From positions 4,108,017 through 4,172,016 of the forward strand of contig NW_020654748.1 of NCBI RefSeq assembly GCF_003589595.1: DNA of 64,000 bases. The letters are read 5' to 3'. Position numbers and translations under genes: made by a program. This stretch comes from Hyposmocoma kahamanoa (lineage: Eukaryota > Arthropoda > Insecta > Lepidoptera > Cosmopterigidae). Numbering within the stretch: the stretch's first letter is position 1; each line of letters opens with the position of its first letter. Positions 43,471-54,361 of this stretch are shown one piece after another. Under the pieces are notes generated by a model. It did no database searches, was not told where the DNA came from, and saw nothing but the letters and a program-made list of their open reading frames with translations.

Positions 43471-43885
43471 GTGCTATTGATTTTAATTGGATGTTAGAAA
43501 AATTATAATGGATAGAAGTGGCCGAGGATATGCCATATGCCTCAAATTCATAAAAAGATTAATCTGGATCATATACGAAGTTCAACTGGAAAGAAATTTG
43601 AAAAAGTTGAAAATGGCGATAATCATAGCTATGGCTTTTTTTGAAACCATAGAGAAACATGTGATTGAAATTATTATCGCGACTTTGTTTACACTAATGT
43701 ATCGACGATATTCATGGTCTTACAATTTGCCCTGTTGGCGCTGGATGACCGGGTACGATTTCCGCTAGTACCAATTTGGGAAATTATTTTTTCTAAACTG
43801 GTTCTGGTTTGAATGTTCTAGGCAGTGCTTGATAGGGCATTCCGTTGCATTCTTACATATGAAACTTAGTATCAGAGAAAGTTTT
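43471..43885. other. Unassigned 93-codon frame region
   Basis: A plus frame at 43487-43768 begins MDVRKIIMDRSGRGYA. It is not in any repeat recognised here, but lacks a domain, codon bias or homologue I can name. Treat as non-coding unless transcript evidence exists. Confidence 0.3.
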
Positions 43886-44165
43886 AGTAGCCATTAGAGC
43901 TCCTTGTGAAAGAGTTCCTCCAGGAAAGTAATGCCACCTTACCTATTCCTGCCGCCAAGCAACAATGTGAGCATTACAATGTTGCTTGTTTTGAAGATAA
44001 GGGTGCTGGTGAAATTATAGACACACGGGACTTGTCAACTTATGTCTCAAGGTGACAGGTGCAGTGACAACGCTTCTCATTTCCTTGCGATATAAAGCAT
44101 TGGGTGGCACAGCAACTGTTATGGACAGCTTACCATCAGGGTACGTCTTGTTCGTTTAAAAAAAA
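43886..44165 (+). mobile_element. SINE-A, full-length
   Basis: Complete from GAGCTCCTTGTGAAAGAGTT to the A-run at 44158-44167, with a small deletion after ATGGACAG (the GCGTGTCG block is missing). Confidence 0.85.
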
Positions 44166-44169
44166 AACT

Positions 44170-45445
44170 TTAACTGTAAGAGTCGAGAAAGTTGCAGAGA
44201 CTATCTTGGGCATAATTATGCAAAAATGACCTAACCAAGAAAAGGTAATTTTCAGACTTCTTTATTACCAATAACATCACATTTTTATTTGGCAAAAATT
44301 AACAAATTTAAAGTGATGTTAGATGGCTCATTTCTGCATTATTACGTCTTACTTCCACGATAATAATTATCGTGTGTTGATAGTGTCGTGCGTAGGAGCA
44401 TCGAAACAAAAACCGCTAAGTCACATTTTCACTTATGCTATTTTTACTACCAAAATGGTTACAAATAATTCATCCAACCTGAATAAATTTATCGAAATTA
44501 TCGGTACAAGATAATTATGATAATAATATTAGCTCCAATATTTACCAATATAAAAAAATGTAATAAATCGAGGTCATAAGGTCGTAGCATTACCAATTTC
44601 GTATGCGATCTTATACCATTACAAGTGTCATTAACGCATTAGCGAACATTTGTCTGTGGTCTATGATTGATGAGATTCGATCATAATCGCAATTCGGTTG
44701 CATTGCAAACCGACGAATTAGCATTTCATACTTAACGTACATTTAATAAGTTCCAGTGCGTGAAGTCTATTGCGAAATTGATCTTTATTGGCATAGGTCT
44801 CTCCACCTCTTGACTCTGCTCGAGATCTGATAACTTTTTAGTGTGTCCTCACGCCGACGCGACTATAAACCGCAGAAATTGTCATGTTGCTCTCTTTTTC
44901 GCGAATGAATATAACCTACAAATTATATTTTAAAAAAACTTACGTAATTTGATACAGAATTTAATATTCTGTGTTGTCATGTGAATAATATATTTTCGTC
45001 AAAATTGTCGATTAGTGATGTACAGGAGAATAATTTGTTTAATTTGAATTAGAAATTTTACACATACTGAAGGTAGATTCAGAACCTTACGATAATTTAG
45101 ACCCGAATCGATCGTCAAACTGTCGTATTCGAAACAGAACCGAAATGACGTCACACCCGTACGATTACTCGAACTTCTCGACCGGCAAAGGCTACAAACG
45201 TTATTCAGAACACAGATATCGAATGAAAGTTACCGAACGTCCTATTGTTTACAAAGCAAGAATGTAATATGAAAATCTCTTATTATTTTAAATAAAATCT
45301 GGATTTTGTTCAATTTTATTAATTTATTTTAGTGCAAGACTAATGCATTCCTACAGTTTAAGCATTTAGTCTTAAAAATGTATATAAAAGGATTTTCATT
45401 TTTCTTGTTATCTATTTCACCCACTAATTCCGTAAACGCTGTTGG

Positions 45446-45478
<33 letters not shown>

Positions 45479-45530
45479 CGAAGAGTTCTGAATCGGGGTC
45501 CAGATCTTCTTACGCAGTCAGTCAGTGCAA
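44170..45530. other. No gene recognised; (TA)n inside
   Basis: Unique sequence with a 27-bp (TA)n microsatellite at 45447-45473. 45110-45200 is CpG-richer (CGATCG, GACGTCAC) without gene features. Confidence 0.5.
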
Positions 45531-45531
45531 T

Positions 45532-45634
45532 AAAGCTTGAGACAGGTTACGGGTCCTTTAGTTAGATAGGTTAATTGATAGCTTGGCTATTTATTTTTTG
45601 TGCGTATGATTTCGATTTTCATTCCTTGTAGCTG
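45532..45634 (+). repeat. Family Q repeat, copy 1
   Basis: GCTTGAGACAGGTTACGGGT followed by CCTTTAGTTAGATAGG matches 63011-63111 with about 85-90 percent identity by eye. Confidence 0.75.
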
Positions 45635-45639
45635 TTTTT

Positions 45640-46590
45640 TAAAATGAGCACTACATATTTACTACAGGTTATTATTGAATCCATTAAGCAATAAAATATT
45701 ATATTTAATTTAAAAAATATTTCGTACTCTTATAATACGGTCAAATGTTAACATACGTCAAAAATACAAGAATCAAATTATGTATAATCAGATTTTTTTC
45801 AAGCATCAAATAATAATGACTAATTTCGTTCGTAGAACTAAATCTCTCTCCTAAAACGTAATCATTTTGCACTTGTGGTCTTATGATACCAAAGGTGCAA
45901 ATGTTTGATAACTTCTGAGTAAAAATTACACTTGAAATGAAAATGAAAAAGGCAGATTCCCCTGGGAAGAATGAGTAAGAAACTCTAGGGGTTGCTCTTT
46001 GTAAATAAACACAAATGTCAATCAATTATAAATGCAATATATTTTCACTAGTATTTAGAAAAATATTGTGACTTCAAAGACGTTTTTATGGTTCAAATGT
46101 ATGTATGTAGGTATGGTTTACATTACACAAATAACATTTCTTTTTATAATAACGAAAATGAAATAAGTTCAAGTGCAAAGTTTTCCAAAATCAATTTAAT
46201 AGGCGTTATTGTATATAACTTTACATAACTGTAATTCGATTGCATGTTTGATAAGCGATATTTGCGAAAAGCCTGTAAAATAAACGTGGGAGTAACCACA
46301 CGTTATTTTTTTTCAAATTATAGCGCTGCGTGAGTTGCACAGTACAGAGCAAAAAAAGACAAATTAGCTATTGGCGGAACATTATTAAATGAGTTGACAA
46401 TCAAGCTTGCGCAAATTGTAATAGCAAACGTGATATGTGAAGGGGACATGGAACATTTCCTGGTCGAAATTTAATGTTCATGAAAGTAATAAACAAAGGA
46501 TATGTAACTATGTTTTCCAGTGTTGTACGGTTTAGTTCCGCCTTCACTCTTTCCAACATCGAGGGGCTAGATGTAGGTTGGGGTTTCACC
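45640..46590. other. No gene recognised
   Basis: A 94-codon minus frame (45741-46025) has no identifiable motif. Confidence 0.4.
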
Positions 46591-46598
46591 ACTATATT

Positions 46599-46742
46599 GT
46601 GGGTATTCCGAGGTTTGGCTACCACATTTACAAGGTGGCTAAGGAGTGGAATTCCCGACCTGAAGACATGTTCCGTGTACGCTATAACTTGGACCGTTCA
46701 AGGCGAGAGAGTGAATTTTATTCATTATTCAGGCGTGTATGA
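46599..46742 (+). pseudogene. Jockey/CR1-like LINE C-terminal remnant
   Basis: A frame ending at the stop 46740-46742 reads IPRFGYHIYKVAKEWNSRP, then EDMFRVRYNLDRS. The core A-x-E-W-N-S-x-P-x-x-[VM]-F-x-x-x-Y-N-L matches the C-terminal segment of a LINE family abundant in Lepidoptera (usual form REWNSLPxxVFPxxYNLG). The following nucleotides (CACTTTCCATCAGCTGAGAT, then GGTCAAAGGCGCGCTTG) match the usual 3' UTR start of that family. The rest of the element is missing. Confidence 0.7.
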
Positions 46743-46799
46743 TACATCATCTACCTCATCGTCACTTTCCATCAGCTGAGATGAAGGTCAAAGGCGCGC

Positions 46800-47165
46800 T
46801 TGTTTTTTAGTAGAAAACAAAGTCGCGTGTATTTGCTTTGTACAGACCATACGGCACAGACCACTATGGCATATGGATGACAGAATATTTCGCAACGATA
46901 TTAGTTACTTAATTTCTGAATGCTACTGTTTTTATGAATTTGTTTATTTTTAATTAATGTTGTCAGTATTAGTATAGGACCATACAGTTTTTGTCCTACC
47001 TAGGTGCATTTTTTTTGCATGTTGTGGCACCTGAACGTATTTAATGTGTTAAGCATTCTTTCCTAACATTTTTTTAAATATATTTACCACTAGTTAGAGT
47101 ATCCGTAAATATATAAAATTTCATTTTCGATAAAATATCTAATAGAGATAACAAAATCTTTAGTT
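46800..47165. other. No gene or repeat recognised
   Basis: AT-rich. Confidence 0.4.
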
Positions 47166-47169
47166 TTTT

Positions 47170-47600
47170 TATAATAGACACACGCTTGGCCATAATCTCA
47201 TCTGATTTTAAGCGACGATATGTTCAACAATGGTACGCGATTGCCTAAAAAATGCCTATTCACTCTAGCCTTGAATAGCCCCAAATTGTACTTTTCGAAA
47301 AACACAGATGCCGTAGAGTAGGTACCTATTCCTTTCCTTTGCCGTACGCATCAGAAAGGAGGAAGTAAAATGTGTGTCCATGGCACCCGCGACACAGGGT
47401 TTCCCTAGTGCGGGGCTATGTTGAGTGTGTGCGTTATTATTATTATTAGTAAAGGGCTTAGTGCGAACGGGAGGTACATCAACGACATATGGATGCAGTA
47501 TTCCTGACCTTCAAGTCGACCGAAGGAGGAACGGTGAGGGTCGAATCAAGTTGAAAAGTTCCTGTGCACACTCCTCGACCGATACAAAATTTTAAATTAA
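47170..47600 (+). mobile_element. Family S repeat with SINE-B inserted
   Basis: Longest copy of a repeat also seen at 3455 and 38800. Blocks: CTCATCTGATTTTAAGCGAC, ATGCCTATTCACTCTAGCC, then after the insert GGGCTTAGTGCGAACGGGAG and GACGACATATGGATG-like sequence. The class is unknown, but it is widespread in lepidopteran DNA as I recall it. Confidence 0.6.
47370..47447 (+). mobile_element. SINE-B 3' fragment with target duplication
   Basis: 5'-truncated SINE-B tail (TGTGTCCATGGCACCCG to ATTATTATTATT) bracketed by AGTAAA (47364-47369 and 47448-47453). A clean insertion in family S. Confidence 0.75.
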
Positions 47601-48141
47601 TCATTATATAGTGAAATATTATTGTATACAATCTATACTTCAACCGTACATAACATAATCAATTCACAAACAAAATGTCATAGCATAATGTACTTTAATA
47701 ACTATGGTAGGCTGTTTCTTCCGCCAAAGACAAGTTAAATAATACAGTTATTTTTTTTTTCTATTCTTTAATTCTATCCAGCAATAGTAAGGTAGTAAGG
47801 AGTAAGTACACAGTATACTATTTACTAAAATTGTCAAAACAACGTTGCGATGTCAAAACGATGTACAGTCACAGACAATCACGTAAGAAAACATGTTAAT
47901 TGGTGAACTCTACAGACCGATAAAAACGTGACAAGCGACGGTCAGGCGCGGGCGCAAGTCGGTGCAAACTCTCACTCTATGTAATATCAATTTGTTCAAT
48001 GGCCTTGGCATACAATTGTGTTTAGTTTCTCTCTAAATGGGGGCATAGCTTTTTGTCCATAATCTAGACGTCTGAGACGCTCTGGAAAGTGAATGGTAAT
48101 CGAAAGTGTATCGATTGTGCACCTTATCCGTTATCAATTAC

Positions 48142-48197
48142 AAATGAAAATCTATTTCCAGATAAAAATCACAAAACGTTTCGGGCGTTTTACAGGT
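48142..48197 (+). mobile_element. Family F fragment
   Basis: AATGAAAATCTATTTCCAGAT leads into ACAAAACGTTTCGGGCGTTTT: both F blocks, internally deleted. It abuts SINE-A. Confidence 0.45.
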
Positions 48198-48207
48198 TTA
48201 GTAACAA

Positions 48208-48480
48208 TAGAGCTTCTTGTGAAAGAGTTCGTCCAGGTAACTACTACCACCTTACCTATTTCTGCCACCAAGCAGCAATATGAGCATTACTGCGTTCCAG
48301 TTATGAAGGGTAAAGGTGCTGGTGAAATTACAGGGACATGGGACTTGTCAACTTGTCTCACAGTGCCCCTCAGATTTTTGTGATTTAAAGTCCTGAGTGG
48401 TACTGCAACTGTAATCGGCAGGCGAGTCGCTTAACCAGGTGCACGACTTGTTCGTCACGTCACTTGATATTATAAAAAAA
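48208..48480 (+). mobile_element. SINE-A, full-length reference copy
   Basis: Good representative: GAGCTTCTTGTGAAAGAGTT, TTTCTGCCACCAAGCAG, GAGCATTACTGCGTTCCAG, GGTGCTGGTGAAATTACAGG, CATGGGACTTGTCAACTTG, GTGCACGACTTGTTCGTCAC, then ATAAAAAAATG. It joins an F copy directly at its A-rich end. Confidence 0.88.
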
Positions 48481-48900
48481 TGCCCCATGGTCACGGTTGA
48501 CTGACGTTGGTTTGTTTGATTGATAACAAATTTACGAGTTTTAGATCCGAAACAATTGTTTCATTACCAATATATATAATATTTTTTTTACCAATATATA
48601 TACCAATATTTTATTGTGTATAGTAAGTATTGTTTGTATGTAAGTGTACATATTTAGTTTACTTAGTTTGTTTCACAATTATATGTATGTATATAATCTG
48701 TATAATTATTTATCACGCTTATAGACACCCCGTGCTCCGTGTTTTTATTTTAATGTATAAATCGAGGATAACTGTTACTGGCTTTGTAATATGTAATTAA
48801 TTTTTTGTAACCTATCATTATTGCTGTTGTTATCCCAAATAAATAAATAAATAAATAAATAAATATGTATCAATCACGAAAACCTAAGCACTCGTTACTA
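48481..48900 (+). mobile_element. Family F copy split by a LINE 3' end
   Basis: CCCCATGGTCACGGTTGACTG through ACAATTGTTTCATTACC (to about 48579), then resuming at 48867 with ATGTATCAATCACGAAAACC to CACTCG. Confidence 0.65.
48580..48866 (+). mobile_element. LINE 3'-UTR with (AAAT)n tail
   Basis: AT-rich segment ending in CCCAAATAAATAAATAAATA (48834-48866), inserted in F. No coding part remains. Confidence 0.6.
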
Positions 48901-48989
48901 ATTATACTGTTTAAAATAACTTTTTGAATTTTCCATTAAGTGTTATCGTATACAAACGTTTAATTAAAAGACATTTGTAGAATTTTTTT

Positions 48990-49162
48990 ACACTCACCAT
49001 GAGTGCCATGGACACACACATAGACAACCACATATTACACCCAAACTCGTAAACACAACAAATAAATGTAGGCCATATAAATATTTCTACCGGCCCGGAA
49101 ATCGAACCTGGGACCTCTGCGTGGCAGTCCGGCATGGTAACCGTTCGGCCACCGAGGCTGTT
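48990..49162 (-). mobile_element. SINE-B, tail-truncated
   Basis: Minus strand: CAGCCTCGGTGGCCGAACGG, TTACCATGCCGGACTGCCAC, B box GGTTCGATTTCC with one change. It ends at the CCATGGCACTC block. Confidence 0.85.
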
Positions 49163-49164
49163 AA

Positions 49165-49724
49165 ATAGTGGGCCTTATTTAATCCAATATCTGAAGCTGT
49201 AACTAAAATGTTATTTCGACTATTACACTTATGGTGGTGATTGTGTGGTGGTGGAGGGTCTTCGTGAGACTTTGACCTCTGATATTTTTTTATATTATTG
49301 GTGTTGGCGACCAGCTGTAACGCTTTGTCCTTTGTCATTATAGTTTTTTTTACATTCCCATTATGAAGTTTTCTATCTGGTTCGGTTTATTTTCAATATT
49401 ACATTTTCTATAGATCTCATTACACGTGTTTAATTTGACAGAATGTTTTCATTATAGTGCACATCTCAATATACCTACATACAGTCCACTCGCCAATAAT
49501 GGGAAACTACACAGGGGTAACAATAACAATGATTATAGTATTCTTCTCTTTTTTATGTTAAATTCTCATAGGAACATGTGAACAAACGTAAAATAATCTG
49601 CATAATTAATATTCTTGTAAATGTATCTGAAAAATTGTCGCTTGATTATTGTAATAATAGTTCTCTTTCTCCCATTTAAAAATTCAAAATTAATCTTAGT
49701 CATTTATGCTATGGGAAAGTCGAA
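49165..49724. other. No gene or repeat recognised
   Basis: AT-rich. Confidence 0.4.
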
Positions 49725-49968
49725 AGTAAATAAAACAATAACTGCTAGACAACCTCACCAAGTACCTGGTCTTAAACTGGGAAATTCCCTGAACTGTGAG
49801 TCCCTGAACAACGGAATGAACTCCGGGGCTACTACATAACTAATACCCAGAACACCCAGAACAATTAAAAAAAAATTCTTAAATTGATTCTACCGGGACT
49901 CGAACCCGGAATCTCATCACCGAGCGCCGATAGTGCAAAACCGTCGGGCGATCGAGGTTGTCGCCTAA
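49725..49968 (-). mobile_element. SINE-R, full-length
   Basis: On the minus strand: tRNA-like head CGACAACCTCGATCGCCCGA, B box GGGTTCGAGTCCCGG, then a body ending TGGTGAGGTTGTCTAGCAG. A box not clear. Other copies: 57487-57705 and a tail piece at 19445. Confidence 0.75.
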
Positions 49969-49969
49969 C

Positions 49970-51215
49970 TAAATGTTACAAGAGTCATTTATTTTTTTCA
50001 CAATGGCAGTATATAACAACAGTATAAGTTATTCTCTTCGGTATTATTAGAGAAATAAAGCTTTGATAAACTAATGGAATTACTAGGATTTAAAAAGCGT
50101 ATATATATATATACACTTTTTAAATTTTCGCGTTGCATTGTACTAACATTTGGAAACGGCAATAAACGTGTTTAGATACGAATAGGTATTTTTCACACCT
50201 ACCTTGTTTCCCGACGTTTAGGCGAGGTTGCACTGGCTGCGGTCACGGCTGTCAGCCCTTCTTTGTATTCGTGTGTAAACGCGTTTATTCCCGTTCCCAA
50301 ATGTTAATATGTTTTCTTAACGTTGAATGACCGTGTCTATAATTTTTTCATCACATATTGACGTAAATAGTATGATTGCATGGTGGCTAACTTGACTATA
50401 ATGCCCCTAAATAAAACCCTCTGGCCTTTTTGACTCCTGGTCCATTAAAGCCATGGCCGATAAGGAGTTTAATTTTTAATTTGTAGCACGACATACTTGC
50501 TTACATAGGTCAGGTTCAAGTTCATACAAGGAGGTTATTTAAGATCAAAATTAAAACATTCGCTTAAAATGTTATCTAAACAGAAATTTAATTGCATTTC
50601 AGTCACATACATAAATATTTATTATTATACAAAGTTCTTATAATCGACCCCCACTTACCCGCCATTTGCAAAATTTATAACAGTCGTGTTGTGAACCGTA
50701 TTTATTCATACAAGAAATAAACATTGTATTTATTTCCTCGCAAATGTGATGAAAAACATGATAAGTGTCACGGACGCTAAAAAATACAAAACTCGATATC
50801 GAGGGCGGGGTGACGTTAGACAAAGAGGGAGGAGTGGCGAGGTCCACAGTTATTACAGACTGTGTTCTTATAATATTTGAACGTGATAGTATTGTCAATA
50901 CTAAAACTAGGTGGTGTCAATATAGAAAGGCTTGTAGTGCAAATAGTGAGTAATTCGTCAATTTTATGCAAAGTATGTATAAGCAAGCGCTACCTCCAAC
51001 CGTCTAGAGTAAAGTGGCTTGTGAAATCCGAGATCCTCCATCGTGGGACACAATATGTTTTCGTTTCAAGTTTCCAAAGCGGCTTGTTATAATTTATTAT
51101 TGCTGCGAATTTTATAGGTTTCTTATTATAATGATTTAAAAAAAAACTTTATTGCCTTTTGCATTAATTATTCATTCGATTTGTTATACATCTTTAAATG
51201 GTCTTTAAGTGAAGT
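49970..51215. other. No gene recognised
   Basis: Includes (TA)n at 50098-50113. Overlapping frames at 50638-50898 and 50765-50953 on opposite strands have no motif. Confidence 0.45.
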
Positions 51216-51229
51216 TAGAATGCTATATA

Positions 51230-51406
51230 TCGAGTTCTTAGGTTTTCGCGATTGTTACACATAGGAAATGAAACTATTTTTCCGGATTGAAATCGCGGAT
51301 ATCCCATCAACCGTGACCATGGGATCTGTAAAGGGCCCCAAACGTTGGTTTGTTCGAAAAAACAAATATATGCGATTTAAATCCGGTAAAATATTTTCAT
51401 TTCTTA
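51230..51406 (+). mobile_element. Family F, 177-bp copy
   Basis: Left end TCGAGTTCTTAGGTTTTCGC with extension; right end TTTTCATTTCTTA. Flanks share ATGCTATA, the core of a decayed 11-12 bp duplication. Interior has CCATGGGATCTGTAAAGG. Confidence 0.8.
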
Positions 51407-51451
51407 GGATGCTATACTATTATTTTCTTTATGATACAAAGCGCTGGCACG

Positions 51452-51790
51452 AATGAGTCATACGACTGGTAGTTAACGACACACCTGGGGGTGTACTCTC
51501 ATTCCCCGCCCGACATATGTTCGAAACAATTATTGTCAAATGAGTAAATTAAAACATAGTGTCAAGTATAAAGCTTTATTCCCGACATGCGTTTTTTAAT
51601 TTGGTTGTGCAATGCTACTCAGAGCTTTAAATCACAAAGGTCTGCTACTGCGACCCGCGCCCTGAGACATAAGTTGACAAATCCCATGTGCCTGTAACCA
51701 GCACCCTTACTTACCCTTCAAATCCGAAACCAATAATGCTCACATTACTGTTTGACAGCAGAAATAAGTAAAGTGGTATTAATGGATTTA
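51452..51790 (-). mobile_element. SINE-A split by a partial family P MITE
   Basis: 3' part 51452-51485, 5' part 51608-51790 (ATGCTACTCAGAGCTTTAAA onward). Confidence 0.75.
51486..51607. mobile_element. Family P MITE, one-armed copy
   Basis: CCCGCCCGACATATGTTCGA and TCAAGTATAAAGCTTTATTC correspond to the left arm and centre of 23926-24123. Most of the right arm is deleted. Confidence 0.65.
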
Positions 51791-52019
51791 TAGTCTAGCA
51801 TCCTTTATTATTTAAGATAATATATACACACGGTCTATTATTTACGCGCAGATAACGCGCTTTAACGCGTTTCAAGATTCAGTCGCAGAGTATAAACCAT
51901 TGGACACAATAAATTCAATGGCCCCGTAAACGCAAGTGCGTGAAAAAAATAAAATAAAGAATGAAGTATGGTGATTTATAAAATCTAGTTGCAATGGCAG
52001 TTGAGTCTCAACATTTAAA

Positions 52020-52225
52020 GACTTCCGTGGTCGAGTGGCTTGCACACCGGTTTTCATAGTGTCGCCATCTCTGAGTTCCTGGGTTCGATCCCCGGCTGGG
52101 TAAGTGTAGAAACTAACTTTTCTATGTTGTCTCGGGTCTGGGTGTTTGTGGTACCGTCGTTGTTTCCAATTTCCATAACATAAGTGCTTTAGCTATTTAC
52201 TTTGGGATCAGAGCAACGTTTGTGG
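52020..52225 (+). mobile_element. SINE-E, full-length reference copy
   Basis: tRNA-like head CTTCCGTGGTCGAGTGGC (A-box region), B box GGGTTCGATCCCCGG about 50 bp on, then GTTGTCTCGGGTCTGGGTGT, GTACCGTCGTTGTTTCC and CATAAGTGCTTTAGC. The tail is shared with the chimera at 24822. Confidence 0.85.
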
Positions 52226-52499
52226 TGTTGTCTAATATAATACAATCAATTGACGATAAAGTTTCGCTTGCTCTTCTCGTCGCTGCATACTTAGTTCAAA
52301 ATCATAGTATTTTGCAATACTGCGTTATTGTATAACAGCAGCGATTATTAAACAACCACTGCGGGTACGCCACCCGCTTATGTAATAAAACACAAAAACT
52401 GTTTTATGAGGTTGATTTTTAGTGTTGTTAACCTTCTGTTCCATTACTTAAAGATTAAATTAAAAAAAAAACTTGTACGACAAGTTTGACTTATTAAGC

Positions 52500-52690
52500 A
52501 TTAAACACGTGAAAAATCATTCTCGTACCTCAGTCTGATCGTCAAGTCGTCGCAAAGAGAGCGTATCGGCTAGTCGGTGGCTAGTCGAGGCATCGTGGCG
52601 CCGTCGACTACCTCACAGCACCTCACTAACTCCTGTACTTCCGACCAGCCATGTTCTGAAACAATCGAGAACTATTTAAGATCATAAGAA
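52500..52690. promoter_or_regulatory. CpG-rich block, possible promoter or exon (weak)
   Basis: ATCGTCAAGTCGTCGCAAAG, GGCGCCGTCGACTACC and a TCAGT initiator-like pentamer at about 52531 stand out from AT-rich flanks and match no repeat here. No open frame or TATA box can be assigned. Confidence 0.2.
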
Positions 52691-52784
52691 TAATAAACAC
52701 GAGTGACATTGGGCTAAAGTACAGTGTCAATATAATAGTATTAAATAATAATTATGTCATATAACAAAATTCGTTTAAAAACTT

Positions 52785-52997
52785 AAATGTCAGTCTCAAT
52801 TTATGTAGTCACGGAACCGAATGGAAGCGATCGATTCTTGTAACGAAATTCTACATAGTATAATGAGCTTAATGTCGTAGATATATAGACGCGCTATCTG
52901 TTTTTTTTTGGCACATATCTAGTTTGTACGTTACACAATTGACAAATAATAAGAATAAAGTTCAGTGCACTATGGTTCCGCGGTATAAACTGAGCCT
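52785..52997. mobile_element. MITE-like element related to 21655-21780
   Basis: Loose terminal inverted repeats (GTCTCAATTTATGTAGTCAC against GGCTCAGTTTATACCGCGG). The interior is shared with 21700-21760. No clear target duplication. Confidence 0.45.
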
Positions 52998-53286
52998 AAG
53001 TGCCTAGACACACGAGCTGCATTGCAACTGATCCCCTCCATATTTTACACTCTCAACGGATTCCCTCATTATGTTTGTAAGATAAGTGCAGTTAAGAGAT
53101 AAAAAGTTGTGAAATCAGTTAATACAGTGATATAAGATAGTACGGTTAGTGTTGTTCATTTCTAATAAATTGAATAAAATGCAGTACAACCCACAAACAC
53201 ATTTTCTTGTTGACTATACCACATTACCTACCAAAAAGAAACTTGTAAGTACCAGCGTGTCAGGTGGGAATAAAGTATTAATATTA

Positions 53287-53357
53287 TAGGAAATAAAACT
53301 ATTTTTCCGGATTTAAATCGCGTACATTTGTTTTTTCAACGAACACCTAAGAACTCC
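53287..53357 (+). mobile_element. Family F, internally deleted 71-bp copy
   Basis: TAGGAAATAAAACTATTTTTC through TTTGTTTTTTCAACGAAC, then directly CCTAAGAACTCC. Flanks AAGTATTAATATT and AAGTATTCATATT match at 12 of 13 positions, each offset by two bases. Confidence 0.7.
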
Positions 53358-53568
53358 ATAAGTATTCATATTTATTCTTGATGCAGGGGTGCATTGGGGA
53401 TCCGATGGGAAAAGAAAATAATTTAAAATGAAACGACTGCGTCATAACTGCCGACTGTTTGCGCAGTTGGTGTATCAGCCGGAGTGACATTCGATCTGCT
53501 ATTTCGCATTCTAATACGTATGTAATGAAAAAACTGGTCAACCAAGGATAGTCTACAATGTTGCATGA

Positions 53569-54349
53569 CCGCACCGAACGGATTCCCACCTTGTCGTGCT
53601 GGTGGGGCTCTAGTAGTTGTGGTCGATTTCATCCCACGGTGAAGCTAAGAGGAACTCACGGGCCGGCCGGTGGAGCTAGGCTGGCCCGAGGAGGAGGGCG
53701 TACAGCGCGGGCTCGTCTTGATCTAGGCCGAGCGGGTCCGCGTGGACGCATGCGGGGAGGCGGGTCGCGGGGGAAGAGACGTGTCGGTGTGTCGTTGCCA
53801 CTCGTCCTATCCTCCGCGACTCGGGCGGGGCTTCACCGGTAAGGGTGCAGATGTAGTGGCGGTGGGGCTGCGGGGGAAGAGACGTGTCGGTGTGTCGTTG
53901 CCACTCATCCTGTCCTCCGCGGCCGAATTTGGGCGATTGGCCCGTGCGGTGGGCGCTTCAAAGGACTCTCTATGTAGAGTCCACGTGGATGCGCGTTTCA
54001 CAGTTGAGGGGATGTTGTCCTGGCCCCATGGCCCCTGGGTAGCGGACTCGGGGGAGTTCGCTGACCAGCATTTAGGGACCCGAGATGGAAGGCTCGTCTG
54101 GTGTTCAGCGAGCCTTACATTTGGAGTCGAGGGACCGTTGCGTCTCTCCTCTCGGGGAGGGACTGTGCTGGGCGCGGCCAGCCGCTGGTGGAGGCGTGAA
54201 CGAGCGAAAGAGTACCCGTGCCTCTACCTGCAGCGGACAAGAGGAACACCCCGGGGGGTTGGTGCGGTCGAATTCCTCCCCTTCAGGGTTCAGCCCAGTC
54301 CCACATAACAGTATCTGTAAGCAGATTCCCTCGAGTAATAAAAAAAAAG
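53569..54349 (+). mobile_element. GC-rich 5'-truncated LINE copy (781 bp)
   Basis: Perfect 12-bp target duplication, AATGTTGCATGA (53557-53568 and 54350-54361), poly-A at the 3' end, and an abrupt GC-rich block. Shares its last 150 bp with 28609-28784. Contains a 103-bp offset direct repeat (GGGGGAAGAGACGTGTCGGT at about 53769 and 53872). A 188-codon frame (53742-54308) follows from GC richness and has no reverse transcriptase motif. The LINE clade is not determined. Confidence 0.88.
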
Positions 54350-54361
54350 AATGTTGCATGA

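Noticed and set aside
53742..54308. 188-codon frame in the GC-rich LINE copy
   Set aside because: Long because stop codons are rare in GC-rich DNA; Gly/Arg/Ser-rich with no reverse transcriptase or nuclease motif, and spans the 103-bp repeat.
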